Shown: positions 20,324 through 30,467, numbered from the stretch's first letter. The stretch is 64,000 bases of DNA from an uncultured Neisseriaceae bacterium (GCA_945267035.1 CALYOS010000001.1:58387-122386); one strand, 5' to 3'. Numbers and translations are program-made. Notes: generated by a model from the letters alone, not told the origin.

Positions 20324-20647
20324 ATGAGTTGCAATTCATTTATATACACTTTAAAAAAATTTAAACTTACTGAACGAATCGCGCAAAAATACCGAGAAAT
20401 AAATAATGATGGCGACAATGAAGACAAAATTGTTCATTCTGCCTCATTAAATAATATTTTTATTGTTGGTGCAGGCTCTACCATTACTAAGAGCAGTATT
20501 ACCCATCATACGAGCAATACTACTGCTCAAGTACAGCCTGATATAGAACAGGCTTTAGATGAAGAAGTCTCTACACTGCAAACACCAGTTGATAAGATTG
20601 TGCAGTACGAAAAATACATCATAAAGAAACCAAGAAATCATCGCTAA
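20324..20647 (+). CDS. Small hypothetical protein
   Basis: A 107-residue open frame with balanced composition and no signal peptide, membrane helix or recognisable domain. The middle is a Thr/Ser-rich stretch with a GAGSTITK segment, and the C-terminus is Lys-rich. No strong ribosome site precedes the ATG. It may be a real lineage-specific gene or a fragment. Confidence 0.45.
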   Translation: MSCNSFIYTLKKFKLTERIAQKYREINNDGDNEDKIVHSASLNNIFIVGAGSTITKSSITHHTSNTTAQVQPDIEQALDEEVSTLQTPVDKIVQYEKYIIKKPRNHR

Positions 20648-20798
20648 CCTAATACATTTAATTGTCATTCTCATGGTGGTTTTATTGCAAATGTATTGAA
20701 AAAGTTTTACATTGGTTAATTATGCAGCTTTAGTTCGATGAGTTGTGCATTGATCGATTTAATTTAGATCTAAGTATTCAATTATTTAAGGAAAAATG

Positions 20799-21491
20799 AT
20801 GAAAACGATTGGTTTAATTGGTGGAATGAGTTGGGAGAGTTCTCTAGAGTATTATCGACTGATTAATCAAGACGTACGGCTGCGGCTCGGTGGTAATCAT
20901 TCTGCGAAAAGTTTGATGTGGTCTGTAGACTTTGCAGAAATTGAAGAATTACAGCATGCAGGCAAGTGGTCTGAGCTTACGGATAAAATGTGTCAGGCAG
21001 CACAGAATTTGCAAAAAGGGGGCGCTGATTTTATTGTTATTTGTACCAATACCATGCATCGTATGGCTGAGGAGGTTGAGGCGAGTATAAGCATACCTTT
21101 ATTACATATCGCCGATGCCACGGGTAGCGAGATTCAGCGAAAAAATATTAAAAAGGTTGGTCTGCTGGGAACTGAATTTACGATGAAACAACAGTTTTAC
21201 ACAGGACGGTTGGCGGAAAAATTTGCGCTGGACGTCATCATACCGAATGATGAAGACTGTCAAACTGTGCATCGAATTATCTATCAAGAGCTGGTGGCGG
21301 GTGTGATTAAAGAAGAATCCAGACAGCAGTATCGGCAGATCATGCAAAAACTTGTGGATAGAGGAGCAGAAGCGATTATTCTGGGGTGTACAGAAATTAT
21401 GTTATTGATTTCACAGGCTGATAGTGTGGTGCCTATTTTTGATACAACAGCGATTCATGCTAAAGCTGCTGTTGATTTGGCTTTAGCCTAG
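20799..21491 (+). CDS. Aspartate/glutamate racemase family protein
   Basis: The 230-residue product has the two catalytic cysteines of cofactor-independent racemases: Cys82 in CTNTMH and Cys197 in GCTEI. It begins with the family motif IGLIGGMSWESS. It probably interconverts D- and L-aspartate or a related amino acid, as in the YgeA group. ATG 20799 follows AAGGA by 6 bases; ATG 20796 is too close. No neighbouring gene points to the substrate. Confidence 0.85.
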   Translation: MKTIGLIGGMSWESSLEYYRLINQDVRLRLGGNHSAKSLMWSVDFAEIEELQHAGKWSELTDKMCQAAQNLQKGGADFIVICTNTMHRMAEEVEASISIPLLHIADATGSEIQRKNIKKVGLLGTEFTMKQQFYTGRLAEKFALDVIIPNDEDCQTVHRIIYQELVAGVIKEESRQQYRQIMQKLVDRGAEAIILGCTEIMLLISQADSVVPIFDTTAIHAKAAVDLALA

Positions 21492-21612
21492 ACTGAATCT
21501 ATTTTTTGCTGACAGAATGACTATTTGGATGTTGCTATTGACTTCTTTAAAAAGAACGTCATGGATTTAATATTCAAATAGTATATAAAAAGAAATACCT
21601 ATAAAAAATACG

Positions 21613-22007
21613 ATGGAATTAACAACACTTATTTTTAAACACGAGTTTAATCAAGCAAAAAATTGAATCCTGTTTAATCAACCCAATTTAAATTTTATTA
21701 TTACTCAAGCAAATAACCTCTTTTAGCAGCAAAAGATTCTGCAAATATTGCTATGGCAGAATTTCTACTGAACAATGGAGCAGACCCTAATTTTTGGGAT
21801 TCTGTTAGCAATACACCATTAATAGAGGCGATTGAAACCGCAGTTAAAAATAATGATTATTTGGAAAGTTTTAAAGCAGAACCTAACTTAGACATAATAA
21901 GGTTGTTATTAAAATATAATGCCGATATTAATTTAAAAGAGAATTTAGCAACAACACTTATATCTTTTGCTAAAAATGAGCATATACCATCTATAAATTA
22001 TTTATAG
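21613..22007 (+). pseudogene. Broken ankyrin-repeat gene
   Basis: Reading from ATG 21613 gives 17 residues, an in-frame TGA at 21664, then more coding-like sequence. A frame change near 21715 leads into PLLAAKDSANIAMAEF, LLNNGADPN, then LDIIRLLLKYNADIN and a stop at 22005-22007. These are classic ankyrin-repeat signatures (LLNNGADPN, LLLKYNADIN). The stop and frameshift indicate decay. An intact ankyrin gene and another broken copy lie at 60.1-61.4 kb. Confidence 0.7.
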
Positions 22008-22144
22008 ATATCTCAAATGTTAAATATTAATTTCGAGCTAAGCACAACATAATTTTTAAGAATAGATATGTTTGTTGAGACTAAAATGGATTCTTTTCGA
22101 AAGAATTTGCTAAAACCATAATCTAAAATGGGATTATGGTATTA

Positions 22145-22348
22145 AGTCATTAGTTGAACTGGAAAACTGGATAAATTAAATTTAAAGGTGGATTTGAACT
22201 AAAAGAAAACTCTAAATTATTGGATTAATTGACAATATATATAGCAGAGACTTATTGGAAATATATGGGTGGTATTGGGATATGGATTTTTGAGAATAAA
22301 GAAAATGCTTATTATCATATGCTTGCTGTAGCAATTTTTAATGATTAA
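22145..22348 (+). pseudogene. Unidentified decayed coding sequence
   Basis: One frame reads FKGGFELKENSKLLD, stop, then LTIYIAETYWKYMGGIGIWI and FENKENAYYHMLAVAIFND before a final stop. The composition is protein-like and only one internal stop (22226-22228) interrupts it. A short coding-like piece (VELENWIN) precedes it in another frame. The pattern IAETY..MGG.G.W resembles small cytosolic proteins often linked to toxin-immunity loci, but I cannot name the family. Confidence 0.5.
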
Positions 22349-22387
22349 GTTAAACCGGCTAAGAGAATGTTTTAGCCGGTTTAACTT
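22347..22387. terminator. Perfect 16-bp hairpin, probable terminator for nnrD
   Basis: The arms at 22347-22362 and 22372-22387 are perfect complements around a 9-base loop. The hairpin lies at the convergence of the decayed plus-strand frame and the 3' end of nnrD, and overlaps the last bases of nnrD by 2. Confidence 0.7.
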
Positions 22388-23264
22388 AATCTGTGAGCCG
22401 ATTTCTTAACCAGCGTACTGCTGCCACAATTTCATGAGCACATAAGCCGATTGGTCCAATCTGATTGAGTGCGAGTATTTCTGCTGCAAGCCCATGTAAC
22501 CACACCCCACCATTGACAGCCTGTTCAAGCGGAATGTGTTGTGCCAATAGGCTGCCAATGATGCCAGATAAAACATCTCCTGACCCAGCGGTAGCCAATC
22601 CGGGATTACCGCTTTGATTTTGGCGAATTTGCCCGCTTGGTGAGGCGATCAGGCTATGGTTACCTTTTAACACCACCCATGCCGCAAACTGCTCTGCCAG
22701 ACGGCTGACAGCTTGATGCCGGTTACTTTGTATTTCTGCAATGCTACAGTGCAGCAAACGCGCTGCTTCTCCCGGATGGGGTGTAAGAACAAGGCAATTG
22801 GGCTGTTGGTGAGTGATTAAGTGTGGCTGTTGTGCCAGAATGTTGAGCGCATCAGCATCCAGAAGAATTGGGCTAGGGGACTTTTGCAGACATTGTGTTA
22901 GTAAGCGCTGTGCCGTGCTATCGGTGCCCAAACCGCAACCCATTACCCAAGTTGTCACATCTTGGCGTGTGAGCAGGTGCTCCGCCGTATTGAGCATGAG
23001 TTCGGGTTGGTTGGCTATGACGGCGAGGGGACTATCCGCTTGCTTAAAACCTAACCACACTTTACCGCATCCACTGTTCAATGCAGCCGATCCAGCCAAT
23101 ATAATTGCCCCAGACATGCCCGCTTGCCCGCCCAGGATCGCCACGGTGCCATACGTGCCTTTATGACTTTCAGCTAAACGTGCCTGACATAAGGCGGGAA
23201 AAGATAATTTTGCGTGTCGCTGCCATTGATGTAGCAGTTTGCTCTCTATGTGAAAATGATTCAT
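22386..23264 (-). CDS. nnrD: ADP-dependent NAD(P)H-hydrate dehydratase
   Basis: The 292-residue protein is the YjeF C-terminal (carbohydrate-kinase-like) domain alone. It repairs hydrated NAD(P)H using ADP. Typical motifs are GTYGTVAILGGQAGMSGA near the start, LTPHPGEAARLL and the nucleotide site GNPGLATAGSGDVLSG. The partner epimerase domain is not fused and is not seen in this window. It follows glnD after 32 bases and is probably the last gene of a cca-glnD-nnrD transcript. Confidence 0.9.
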   Translation of the reverse strand: MNHFHIESKLLHQWQRHAKLSFPALCQARLAESHKGTYGTVAILGGQAGMSGAIILAGSAALNSGCGKVWLGFKQADSPLAVIANQPELMLNTAEHLLTRQDVTTWVMGCGLGTDSTAQRLLTQCLQKSPSPILLDADALNILAQQPHLITHQQPNCLVLTPHPGEAARLLHCSIAEIQSNRHQAVSRLAEQFAAWVVLKGNHSLIASPSGQIRQNQSGNPGLATAGSGDVLSGIIGSLLAQHIPLEQAVNGGVWLHGLAAEILALNQIGPIGLCAHEIVAAVRWLRNRLTD

Positions 23265-23296
23265 GTTGTAACCTGCGCTTTGAGTCTGGCTCTATA

Positions 23297-25864
23297 TTAT
23301 TGAAGAATAATCTGATCCAGCAATGCATTTTTCAATTTTAACTGTTGGCGTGTATCAGCTAATTCAGGTGCATACACTAAGAAACTATCTTCAACACGTT
23401 CATCCAGCGTGGCGATTTTGGCAAAACGGATGCTGATATTCAGTTCAGATAGAACAGCGGCAATATTGGCCAGTAAGAAGCGGCGGTTGGTGGCAATGAT
23501 ATCTAAGCTATACCAACCCGTGGTTTCTTCTTCATAAATATCTATGCGCGGAGCCAACGGCATATGGCGACTGCGTCGACTCAATATGGCTGGTTGTTGG
23601 CTGCTTAGGCTTAGCTGATTATTAACAAATTGGTTCAGCGCCAGATCTAAGGTACTTTGAATGGACAAATAATCTTGTTTAAGACAGCTATCGGGAAACT
23701 GCACAATAAAGGTATCGAGAATAAAATTATGTTCGGTAATATAAGCTCTTGCCGCCAAAATGTTCATACCATTATGGCTAAAAATCGAGGCCAGTTCGGC
23801 AAACAATTTCGGCCGGTTAGGCATATAGATCATTACTTTGAGGGTATTGGTATCAGGTAGCAACTGACTATGTGTTTGTGCTTGTTCTTCATAATTGATC
23901 AGTTTGGAAATATGCCACAAAATATCAATCCATTCATGACGAACGAAATATGCCTCTCCAAGTATGTGCCAGAGTTTGCGTTGCTTAGAGGCTTCAACGT
24001 TACATTTAGTTAGTGCCTGAATAGCCAGCTGCTGGCGATCGGTGATGATGGTTTCAGGATTGTTCTTTTGCCCGAGCAATTGATACAACGTGGCTTTGTA
24101 TACATTTTCCAGTAAGCTGGCTTTCCATGAATTCCAGATTTTTGGATTGGTACCGCGTATGTCGGCCGTGGTGAGCAAAAATAACGCATTCAGCCGTTCT
24201 GGGGTTTTGACGCGTTCAGCAAAGCGTTTCACTACGGTGGGATCATTAATGTCTTCTTTTTGAGCGGTCATGGACATCAATAAATGGTCTTGTACCAACC
24301 AGATGAGTAGTTCTGCATCTTCTGCATTCAAAAAATGATCTGCAGCAAAACGTTGAGCATCAATCTTGCCCTTTATCGCATGATCACCACCACGTCCTTT
24401 GGCAATATCATGAAATAATGCCGCCAAATACAGAATATGTTTTTTGGGAAAATCGTGCATTAAGGTTGAGGCAAAGGGTAGTTCATGACTGTGCTGATCC
24501 AATGCCAGCCGGCGCATATTGCGGACAACCATGAGAATGTGATCATCAACCGGATAGATGTGAATGAGATCATTCTGTAATAAGCCGACAATTTTATTCC
24601 ATTCAGGTAAATAGCAACCCAATACCCCATACAGATTCATAAATCGCAACAAATGGGTCAAACCTTCGCCATGCTTGAAAAACTTCAAAAAGCTTGCCCG
24701 ATGTGCTGGATTTCGATAAAAGTCTTCGTTGACCAGTTCGTGCACTGCTGACCACCATGCACGTAGAGTTTGCGGATAAAAACCAATCACGTCATTGTGA
24801 GCCTGAGCGATATGCAAAATAGTAAAAATATGGCTGGGTTCACGCCAGAATATGCGCTCATCTTTACAAGCCAGTAAATTACCCACTTGATAATAGTTTT
24901 CATCCAGTTCAACAATGACTCTGGGTAAAGAGGCATAAACTCGATCGCGCAACATGGGCAGAAATATACCGCTCAGCTGTTTAACCCCTTTTGTTGCCCG
25001 ATAAAAATCGCGCATCAGTTTTTCACTAGCGGGAGAGGATGGCTCATCCATGTAACCCATATTTACTGCTACTTGATTTTGCAGATCGAATATTAGCCGA
25101 TCTTCCGCGCGATTAGCCGCCAGATGTAAATCAATGCGGATTTGAGCCAGAGTAATCTGACAGTTCAATAAAAGCTGAACTTCATTGCGGGTCAATAAGC
25201 CTTGTTTCATTAATAGTTGCAGCCGTGGCGGGAGTCCTTGTACTTTAGCCAGCCACAGCAAAGTATGAATATCACGCAGACCACCCGGCGCGGTTTTAAC
25301 ATTGGCCTCCAGTAAGGTTGCTTCTCCAGCGGTTTTAATATAACGCTGTTGTTGTTCTAAAATTTTCCCTTCAATAAATGCGGCCACATCGCGTTGTAAA
25401 TCTAACTGTGAAATCAATTCGCTTGCCAGTTGAGCTTGTCCACAGATATAGCGACTTTCCAAAAAAGCAGAATCACCGGTCAGATCTGCTCGGGCGCTGT
25501 CACACAGTTGCGCAATGGTGCCTACTTTGGGAGCGGGTTGCAGATGAAAATCCCACAGCGTCTGAATAAATAGACCAATTTTTTCTTCTAAACCCTCGTC
25601 AAGTTCCTGTGCACAAACAATAGCAATATCCATATCCGAAAAGGGATACATTTCACAGCGACCAAATCCGCCAATAGCCAATAAGCACAACGGTTGATCC
25701 TGAAAAAATTCCCGCCACAATAACGTCAAGGTTTGTGTAATGGCTTCATCATATTGTTGGAAATAAACGTAGGGCAGTCTTTGCTGGCGATAAGCTTGCG
25801 CGGCAGCGGCTTTTTGTTGCTGTAAATCCTGCGCCAGATGTGCTATGACATTGTTATTGAGCAT
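23297..25864 (-). CDS. glnD: Bifunctional PII uridylyltransferase / uridylyl-removing enzyme
   Basis: This 855-residue nitrogen sensor modifies and demodifies PII. The order is a nucleotidyltransferase domain (GGFGRCEMYPFSDMDIAI near residues 65-85), the GlnD-linker region, an HD domain (FHDIAKGRGGDHA near 480) for UMP removal, and two C-terminal ACT domains that sense glutamine. All key motifs appear intact. It starts 2 bases after the cca stop, so the two are cotranscribed and likely coupled. Confidence 0.95.
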   Translation of the reverse strand: MLNNNVIAHLAQDLQQQKAAAAQAYRQQRLPYVYFQQYDEAITQTLTLLWREFFQDQPLCLLAIGGFGRCEMYPFSDMDIAIVCAQELDEGLEEKIGLFIQTLWDFHLQPAPKVGTIAQLCDSARADLTGDSAFLESRYICGQAQLASELISQLDLQRDVAAFIEGKILEQQQRYIKTAGEATLLEANVKTAPGGLRDIHTLLWLAKVQGLPPRLQLLMKQGLLTRNEVQLLLNCQITLAQIRIDLHLAANRAEDRLIFDLQNQVAVNMGYMDEPSSPASEKLMRDFYRATKGVKQLSGIFLPMLRDRVYASLPRVIVELDENYYQVGNLLACKDERIFWREPSHIFTILHIAQAHNDVIGFYPQTLRAWWSAVHELVNEDFYRNPAHRASFLKFFKHGEGLTHLLRFMNLYGVLGCYLPEWNKIVGLLQNDLIHIYPVDDHILMVVRNMRRLALDQHSHELPFASTLMHDFPKKHILYLAALFHDIAKGRGGDHAIKGKIDAQRFAADHFLNAEDAELLIWLVQDHLLMSMTAQKEDINDPTVVKRFAERVKTPERLNALFLLTTADIRGTNPKIWNSWKASLLENVYKATLYQLLGQKNNPETIITDRQQLAIQALTKCNVEASKQRKLWHILGEAYFVRHEWIDILWHISKLINYEEQAQTHSQLLPDTNTLKVMIYMPNRPKLFAELASIFSHNGMNILAARAYITEHNFILDTFIVQFPDSCLKQDYLSIQSTLDLALNQFVNNQLSLSSQQPAILSRRSRHMPLAPRIDIYEEETTGWYSLDIIATNRRFLLANIAAVLSELNISIRFAKIATLDERVEDSFLVYAPELADTRQQLKLKNALLDQIILQ

Positions 25865-25866
25865 AA

Positions 25867-27105
25867 TTAATGGCTTTGAGCTTGGGATTGAAGATACGCA
25901 TTGTGAACCGGTCTGATTTGACGCAACCGTGCTTCGTCAATTGCACTGGCTATCTGATCCGGGCTGCTTTGATTCTGGGCAATAACTTGGGCATCAATAT
26001 TGCTGGCAGCTGCCAGTAATTGCAGCCAATGTTGGTATTGCGGGTACTGCTGATGTTCAAAACCCTTTCTGCCACGAATATCAGCCAGACAAACCCGTAG
26101 AATTTTTTCAAAACGTTCTGGTCGGCGAAAAGCATCGGTTTTTTTTAGTATGTTTAAAATGGTAGCTGGCTTAAGCTGGCTTACGCTATGTATTCGAATG
26201 TGATAGGTACAGCCCAATACAGCCAGTTGTGCGCAGGCCTTAGGGATGTGCCAGCGATGATTCAGATTTTCTAGAGGTTTTATGCCGGCCAAATCATGAC
26301 CATAGTGATGAGGTAAAACGTGCTGTGGCGTGCAAGCTTTACCCAGATCATGGGTTAAAGCTGCATAACGTTCTTCTAAAGAATAATCATGATCGGCTGC
26401 ATATTGCAAAGTCAGCAGGGTATGTTCACCGCTATCTACTTCTGGATGGTAGTCAGCCCGTTGTGGCACGCCAAAGAGCGCATCTAATTCAGGCAAAATG
26501 ATTTTTAAGGCACCACATTCCCGTAAAGTTTCTATCATTAGCCTAGGTTGCTGCTCCATCAAACCTTTAGATAGCTCCTGCCATACCCGTTCAGCGACTA
26601 AAGCGGCTACTTCGCCATTTGCAACCATTTTTTGCATTAAGATCATGGTTTCTGGTGCAATGCGAAAACCATAGCGAGCTGCAAAACGGGCAATGCGCAA
26701 TATACGCACGGGATCCTCAGCAAAAGCAGGGCTAACATGGCGTAATATGCCTTGTTGTAAATCTTTCAGACCATGATAGGGATCAATCAAATTGCCTTGA
26801 GCATCTTCTGCCATGGCATTGATGGTTAAATCCCGACGCATTAGATCCTGCTCTAAAGAGACATTGGGATCTGCATAAAACTGAAAACCGCCGTAGCCAG
26901 CTGCGATTTTACGTTCAGTTCGTGCTAAAGCATATTCTTCCTGCGTCTGCGGATGTAAAAATACCGGAAAGTCTTTGCCAACTGGTTTATAGCCAGCATC
27001 CAGCATTTTTTGTGCTGTAGCACCAACTACTACCCAATCGCGATCAGTTACAGCTCGCTGTAAATATTTATCTCTGACGGCTCCACCAACCAGATATATA
27101 TCCAT
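25867..27105 (-). CDS. cca: Multifunctional CCA-adding enzyme
   Basis: The 412-residue class II tRNA nucleotidyltransferase has GGAVRD at residues 7-12, the catalytic DxD at Asp21/Asp23 and the RRDLTINAMA motif near 110. It also has a C-terminal HD domain (LTHDLGKA) that in gammaproteobacterial and related enzymes adds phosphatase and phosphodiesterase activity. It is first in the cca-glnD-nnrD transcript. Confidence 0.94.
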   Translation of the reverse strand: MDIYLVGGAVRDKYLQRAVTDRDWVVVGATAQKMLDAGYKPVGKDFPVFLHPQTQEEYALARTERKIAAGYGGFQFYADPNVSLEQDLMRRDLTINAMAEDAQGNLIDPYHGLKDLQQGILRHVSPAFAEDPVRILRIARFAARYGFRIAPETMILMQKMVANGEVAALVAERVWQELSKGLMEQQPRLMIETLRECGALKIILPELDALFGVPQRADYHPEVDSGEHTLLTLQYAADHDYSLEERYAALTHDLGKACTPQHVLPHHYGHDLAGIKPLENLNHRWHIPKACAQLAVLGCTYHIRIHSVSQLKPATILNILKKTDAFRRPERFEKILRVCLADIRGRKGFEHQQYPQYQHWLQLLAAASNIDAQVIAQNQSSPDQIASAIDEARLRQIRPVHNAYLQSQAQSH

Positions 27106-27515
27106 AATATGTAGTCTGTCATTAATCCATTCAATTGCAGATATTGTGCCGTAGTTCGCAGGGAATGTTAAACACTATTTAGCTATTTTTATTTATACAG
27201 CAGCTGCTTTAAGCAGTAGTACGCATGTTCTTACAGATCGGCATTTGACGATCTTAATATGTTGCTGGATATCTAAGAAGATGATTCATTTATTTAGGCA
27301 GAGATAAATCATGTGAGTGACGGTAATTGTGCTATGAAGATCGTTTCAAATCACATCAAAAGCCAACTTTTAGAGCCAGATCAAGACAATTATTTGTGTG
27401 GAATTGTATATTACGCTACAATATTCTTAATAATATTTATCACTCAATTAAGAATTTTATCAATTTATCTGTTGTTTTAAATACTTGTATTTTTCACTTT
27501 TGAAAGTAAACATTC
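27106..27515. other. Divergent intergenic region
   Basis: This 410-base AT-rich spacer lies between cca and the PAP2 gene. I see no coding remnant or named site. Confidence 0.5.
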
Positions 27516-28112
27516 ATGCAGTTTTTAGATCGAATAGTTACCTTAATTCTCAGCGGTATTATGATAATTGGGGTTTATCAGTTTTATTTTTTCACCCAGC
27601 GTTTTACGGCAAATCGAGTTAAAATTTACAACTCTCCTTTGGATGAAAAAATCCCTTACTGGCCTATATGGTCTTGGGTATATAGTTTTCTATATTATCC
27701 GGCAATTTTGTATCTTAACTGGATCATTGTCGATATGCGCCAATTCACCATGATCGCGCTGACATTTGTTTGTTTAATGTTTTTACAAATGATGTGCTTT
27801 GTCGCATTTCCGGTTGCCACGCCGGCACACTGGCGCACTATCAATCAAGGCAAAACCGCTTCAGAAAAATTTTTGCAATTGGTACAGAAATATGATGACA
27901 GCTCAAATTGCTTTCCCAGCATGCACGTTTCTGTGGCTACTCTGACTGCTATGTTTGCGCTCCCAACACTTGGTCCGGTGGTTTTTTTGTTTCCGACCCT
28001 GATAGGCTTTTCCTGTCTCTTCACTAAGCAACACTATTTTATTGATTTGCCCTTTGGAGCATTGCTCGGCTGGCTAGCCTATCAAGTTTATCCATTTGTA
28101 ATGCAAGTTTAA
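27516..28112 (+). CDS. PAP2-family membrane phosphatase/transferase
   Basis: The 198-residue protein has about five or six membrane segments and PAP2-type motifs: SMHVS near residue 135 and KQHYFIDLPFGALLG (His and Asp) near 172. The pattern fits lipid-phosphate phosphatases or the inositol-phosphorylceramide-synthase-like PAP2 subgroup. The substrate cannot be told from sequence alone. It is followed by a strong terminator and appears monocistronic. Confidence 0.8.
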   Translation: MQFLDRIVTLILSGIMIIGVYQFYFFTQRFTANRVKIYNSPLDEKIPYWPIWSWVYSFLYYPAILYLNWIIVDMRQFTMIALTFVCLMFLQMMCFVAFPVATPAHWRTINQGKTASEKFLQLVQKYDDSSNCFPSMHVSVATLTAMFALPTLGPVVFLFPTLIGFSCLFTKQHYFIDLPFGALLGWLAYQVYPFVMQV

Positions 28113-28173
28113 TCAGACTTTAACTACAAAGCAGGAAAATAATTTGTTCCAAGTTGAATGATCAAATTAACCT

Positions 28174-28209
28174 AAAAGGGTGAATCACTACAGGATTCAC
28201 CCTTTTTTG
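28174..28209 (+). terminator. Terminator after the PAP2 gene
   Basis: A 13-bp stem (AAAAGGGTGAATC / GATTCACCCTTTT) with a 7-base loop runs into a T tract. It also faces the YjzC-like gene on the other strand, so it may work in both directions. Confidence 0.85.
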
Positions 28210-28246
28210 CACAAGATCTCAATTTCACTTCTTAATACCGTCTGAC

Positions 28247-28429
28247 TTAATGTTTGCTATCAGGTGTTCTATTAATGAGTTTCCATGAATTACCAGCATG
28301 TTGAGTTGGCGGTAATTTTTCATGATCTTTAGTGGTGACGAAGTTTTCGATAGCATGGCCATGCTGATCAACTTCCTGATAGATGCCACCATTGGTACCT
28401 GTGTTATCACCTGGTTTTAAATTACTCAT
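28247..28429 (-). CDS. YjzC-like small protein
   Basis: The 60-residue product starts LKPGDNTGTNGGIYQEV, which matches the KPG..APNNG.Y.E pattern of YjzC-family proteins, and has a KLPPT..AGNSWKL ending as in that family. A good ribosome site (GAGGAA) lies 8 bases before the ATG. The family is best known from Bacillus and its function is unknown. An overlapping minus-strand frame 19 bases further along is a shadow. Confidence 0.65.
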   Translation of the reverse strand: MSNLKPGDNTGTNGGIYQEVDQHGHAIENFVTTKDHEKLPPTQHAGNSWKLINRTPDSKH

Positions 28430-28759
28430 TTTAAGTTTCCTCTATAGAAGGTTGCGAATAAACGGACAACAATGCTTATATTAATAAGTATTTGAAATAA
28501 TGCAAGTTTTTCGCAAATATTTAATATAATGAACTCGAATTAACGACATGTATCTTAGTGTTAAGAATAAAAGGATCATGTTGAACTTTGATCAGAATAG
28601 AAGCATCTTGCTGTTATGGCATTCATTGCTCCTTAGGTGAAGCATTGGGGTCAGTTTAATGCAAAATCATGGCTTAGCAATGGATATCACTTTGATCCTG
28701 AGAATGCAGGTCATTTTCGGTTACAATAACTGTTTGGATTAGCAATGGTAGGACCAAGC
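28430..28759. other. Divergent intergenic region
   Basis: These 330 bases separate the YjzC-like gene and the GAF-like gene. They hold both promoters but nothing else I can name. Confidence 0.45.
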
Positions 28760-29494
28760 ATGAGCCGAAAAGCTGTGTGTGAATATTTGAATACCCAAGG
28801 TTTAACATTGCCGGCAGAAGAAGTTGAAATGGCGGTGCTTGCTGCGCAAACAGTGTTGCACATGGCACAGGCTGAAATTGACCACTCGGTTTTATTTCAT
28901 CAGGATGACCAAACTAATCTGACGCAAAAACTGGGCATTAATGAGCAGCCATCTGCTGCACGAGATAAAGTGGATTGTTTGACTGCTACAGATGACAGTT
29001 TGTCAATGATGCGTCAGTTGTTTTTAGCCATCGATTCCTGGTATAGCCGTCATCGCAATCTGTCTGTCGGCTTATATTTAATGGAGAAGCATGAAACAGA
29101 TCATTATTTGCTACGGCTGGTTAATCGAGGGGAGATTCTACCGACGTACATTCACTGCGATGAGCAGCAAATGCAGCTTAATCTGTTTGTGCGAACCGCT
29201 TTTACCGGCTGGTTATATCTGATTGAAGACATCAATGAATGGCTGCAAGATGGTAGCTTGACAGGCACGCAAACAGGGCTCAGTCAGTTATCTTTGCCCG
29301 TCAATGATGATGAAGGACGGGTAATTGGCGTGATTTTTGTGTCGCACGAGACTATAGAAGCTTTTAACACCACTCAATTGATAGACTGGATCGGCATGGC
29401 AATTGCCATCGAGCCGCTCATGGTTAATCTGCATGCTGTTGTCAATGCAGCAGCCACCAGAGGAATAAATGATGACTCATACCGAATACAATAA
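28760..29494 (+). CDS. Conserved hypothetical protein, GAF-like
   Basis: A 244-residue soluble protein. The C-terminal half ([20 protein letters not shown], then a long loop and [17 protein letters not shown]) has the alternating hydrophobic pattern of a GAF/cGMP-type sensor domain. The N-terminal 80 residues are helical and unassigned. ATG 28760 follows AGGA by 7 bases; the upstream in-frame ATG overlaps this site. Its end overlaps ribA by 23 bases, so the two are cotranscribed. The GAF assignment is tentative. Confidence 0.7.
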   Translation: MSRKAVCEYLNTQGLTLPAEEVEMAVLAAQTVLHMAQAEIDHSVLFHQDDQTNLTQKLGINEQPSAARDKVDCLTATDDSLSMMRQLFLAIDSWYSRHRNLSVGLYLMEKHETDHYLLRLVNRGEILPTYIHCDEQQMQLNLFVRTAFTGWLYLIEDINEWLQDGSLTGTQTGLSQLSLPVNDDEGRVIGVIFVSHETIEAFNTTQLIDWIGMAIAIEPLMVNLHAVVNAAATRGINDDSYRIQ

Positions 29495-30095
29495 AACTAC
29501 AGATAATTGTCCATTGCGCTTTGTAGACTCCTGTCGATTACCCACGCAGTGGGGTGAATTTACCATGTATGGTTTTGAAGATGTGCGCTATGGACAGGAA
29601 CATATCGCTCTGACATTAGGTAAAGTAGATGCTCAACCAGCTGTACTGGCTCGAATTCATTCTGAATGTCTGACTGGAGATGCATTGTTTTCCAAACGCT
29701 GTGATTGTGGTCCGCAGTTACAAGCAGCAATGCAAGCAGTTCAGGCAGCTGGGCAGGGTATTATTGTTTATTTGCGGCAGGAAGGGCGCGGTATAGGTTT
29801 ACTGAATAAAATACGTGCCTACCATTTGCAGGATGAAGGCATGGATACGGTTGAAGCCAATCTGGCTTTAAACTTACCCATAGATGCCCGCGATTTTAAT
29901 TTGGCCAAATATATATTGGAGTATTTGGGTGTGCAGAGTATTCGTTTAATGACTAACAATCCCCAAAAAGTGAGCACGATGCAGCAAATGGGTATAGAGG
30001 TCACGCAAAGAGTGCCTTTGCATGTTGGTATTAATGATGAGAATGAACATTATCTGCATACTAAATTCACTAAAATGGGACATTTTGCCGATTAA
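29472..30095 (+). CDS. ribA: GTP cyclohydrolase II
   Basis: The 207-residue enzyme converts GTP to the first riboflavin precursor. The zinc cysteines lie in [17 protein letters not shown], the catalytic Arg/Tyr stretch is [18 protein letters not shown], and DTVEAN completes the site. It is a stand-alone RibA without the RibB domain. ATG 29472 lies 7 bases after AGAGGA; an adjacent ATG at 29469 is possible. No FMN riboswitch is evident, because the gene is embedded behind the GAF-like gene. Confidence 0.95.
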   Translation: MTHTEYNKTTDNCPLRFVDSCRLPTQWGEFTMYGFEDVRYGQEHIALTLGKVDAQPAVLARIHSECLTGDALFSKRCDCGPQLQAAMQAVQAAGQGIIVYLRQEGRGIGLLNKIRAYHLQDEGMDTVEANLALNLPIDARDFNLAKYILEYLGVQSIRLMTNNPQKVSTMQQMGIEVTQRVPLHVGINDENEHYLHTKFTKMGHFAD

Positions 30096-30416
30096 AGGGA
30101 CGGTATCTAAATGGTACTGAATAATTTTCTATCCCTGTTCAGTTTTGGCTATTGCCATTTAACCTGCAAAATTAATTTCTTTTGCCTTACTCTGATAATG
30201 TCAGCACTGGATATGGCTAACTGGATATCGCTAAGAAGTCAGGATTAGATACACAGCGCTATCCGGCTAGCTAGGTGCGAGATTGATTGGATTGGTAATA
30301 ACTGAATAGCTTACAGATAGAGATAAAGGTTTTAAGAGCTAACCAATGCGGGCGCTCAAATAACTTACATTGATGTGTCACCGCCCTAATTGAGATAAGT
30401 GATGCGTGTAGACACC
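30096..30416. other. Intergenic region
   Basis: Between the convergent ribA and cspA genes I see no ORF or remnant, only the cspA terminator at the right end. Confidence 0.45.
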
Positions 30417-30443
30417 AAAATAGCGACTTAAAGTCGCTATTTT
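30417..30443 (-). terminator. Terminator of cspA
   Basis: A near-perfect palindrome, AAAATAGCGACTT / AAGTCGCTATTTT, starts 24 bases past the cspA stop codon and ends in T residues on the minus strand. Confidence 0.75.
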
Positions 30444-30467
30444 GATTAACTAAACAACCGCTCCAAA

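Noticed and set aside
28230..28245. Sequence resembling a Neisseria DNA uptake word (ACCGTCTGA)
   Set aside because: It lacks the full 10-base word and no other copies were seen, so it is likely chance.
28225..28410. Alternative minus-strand frame overlapping the YjzC-like gene
   Set aside because: It has no ribosome site, and the other frame has a clear family match.
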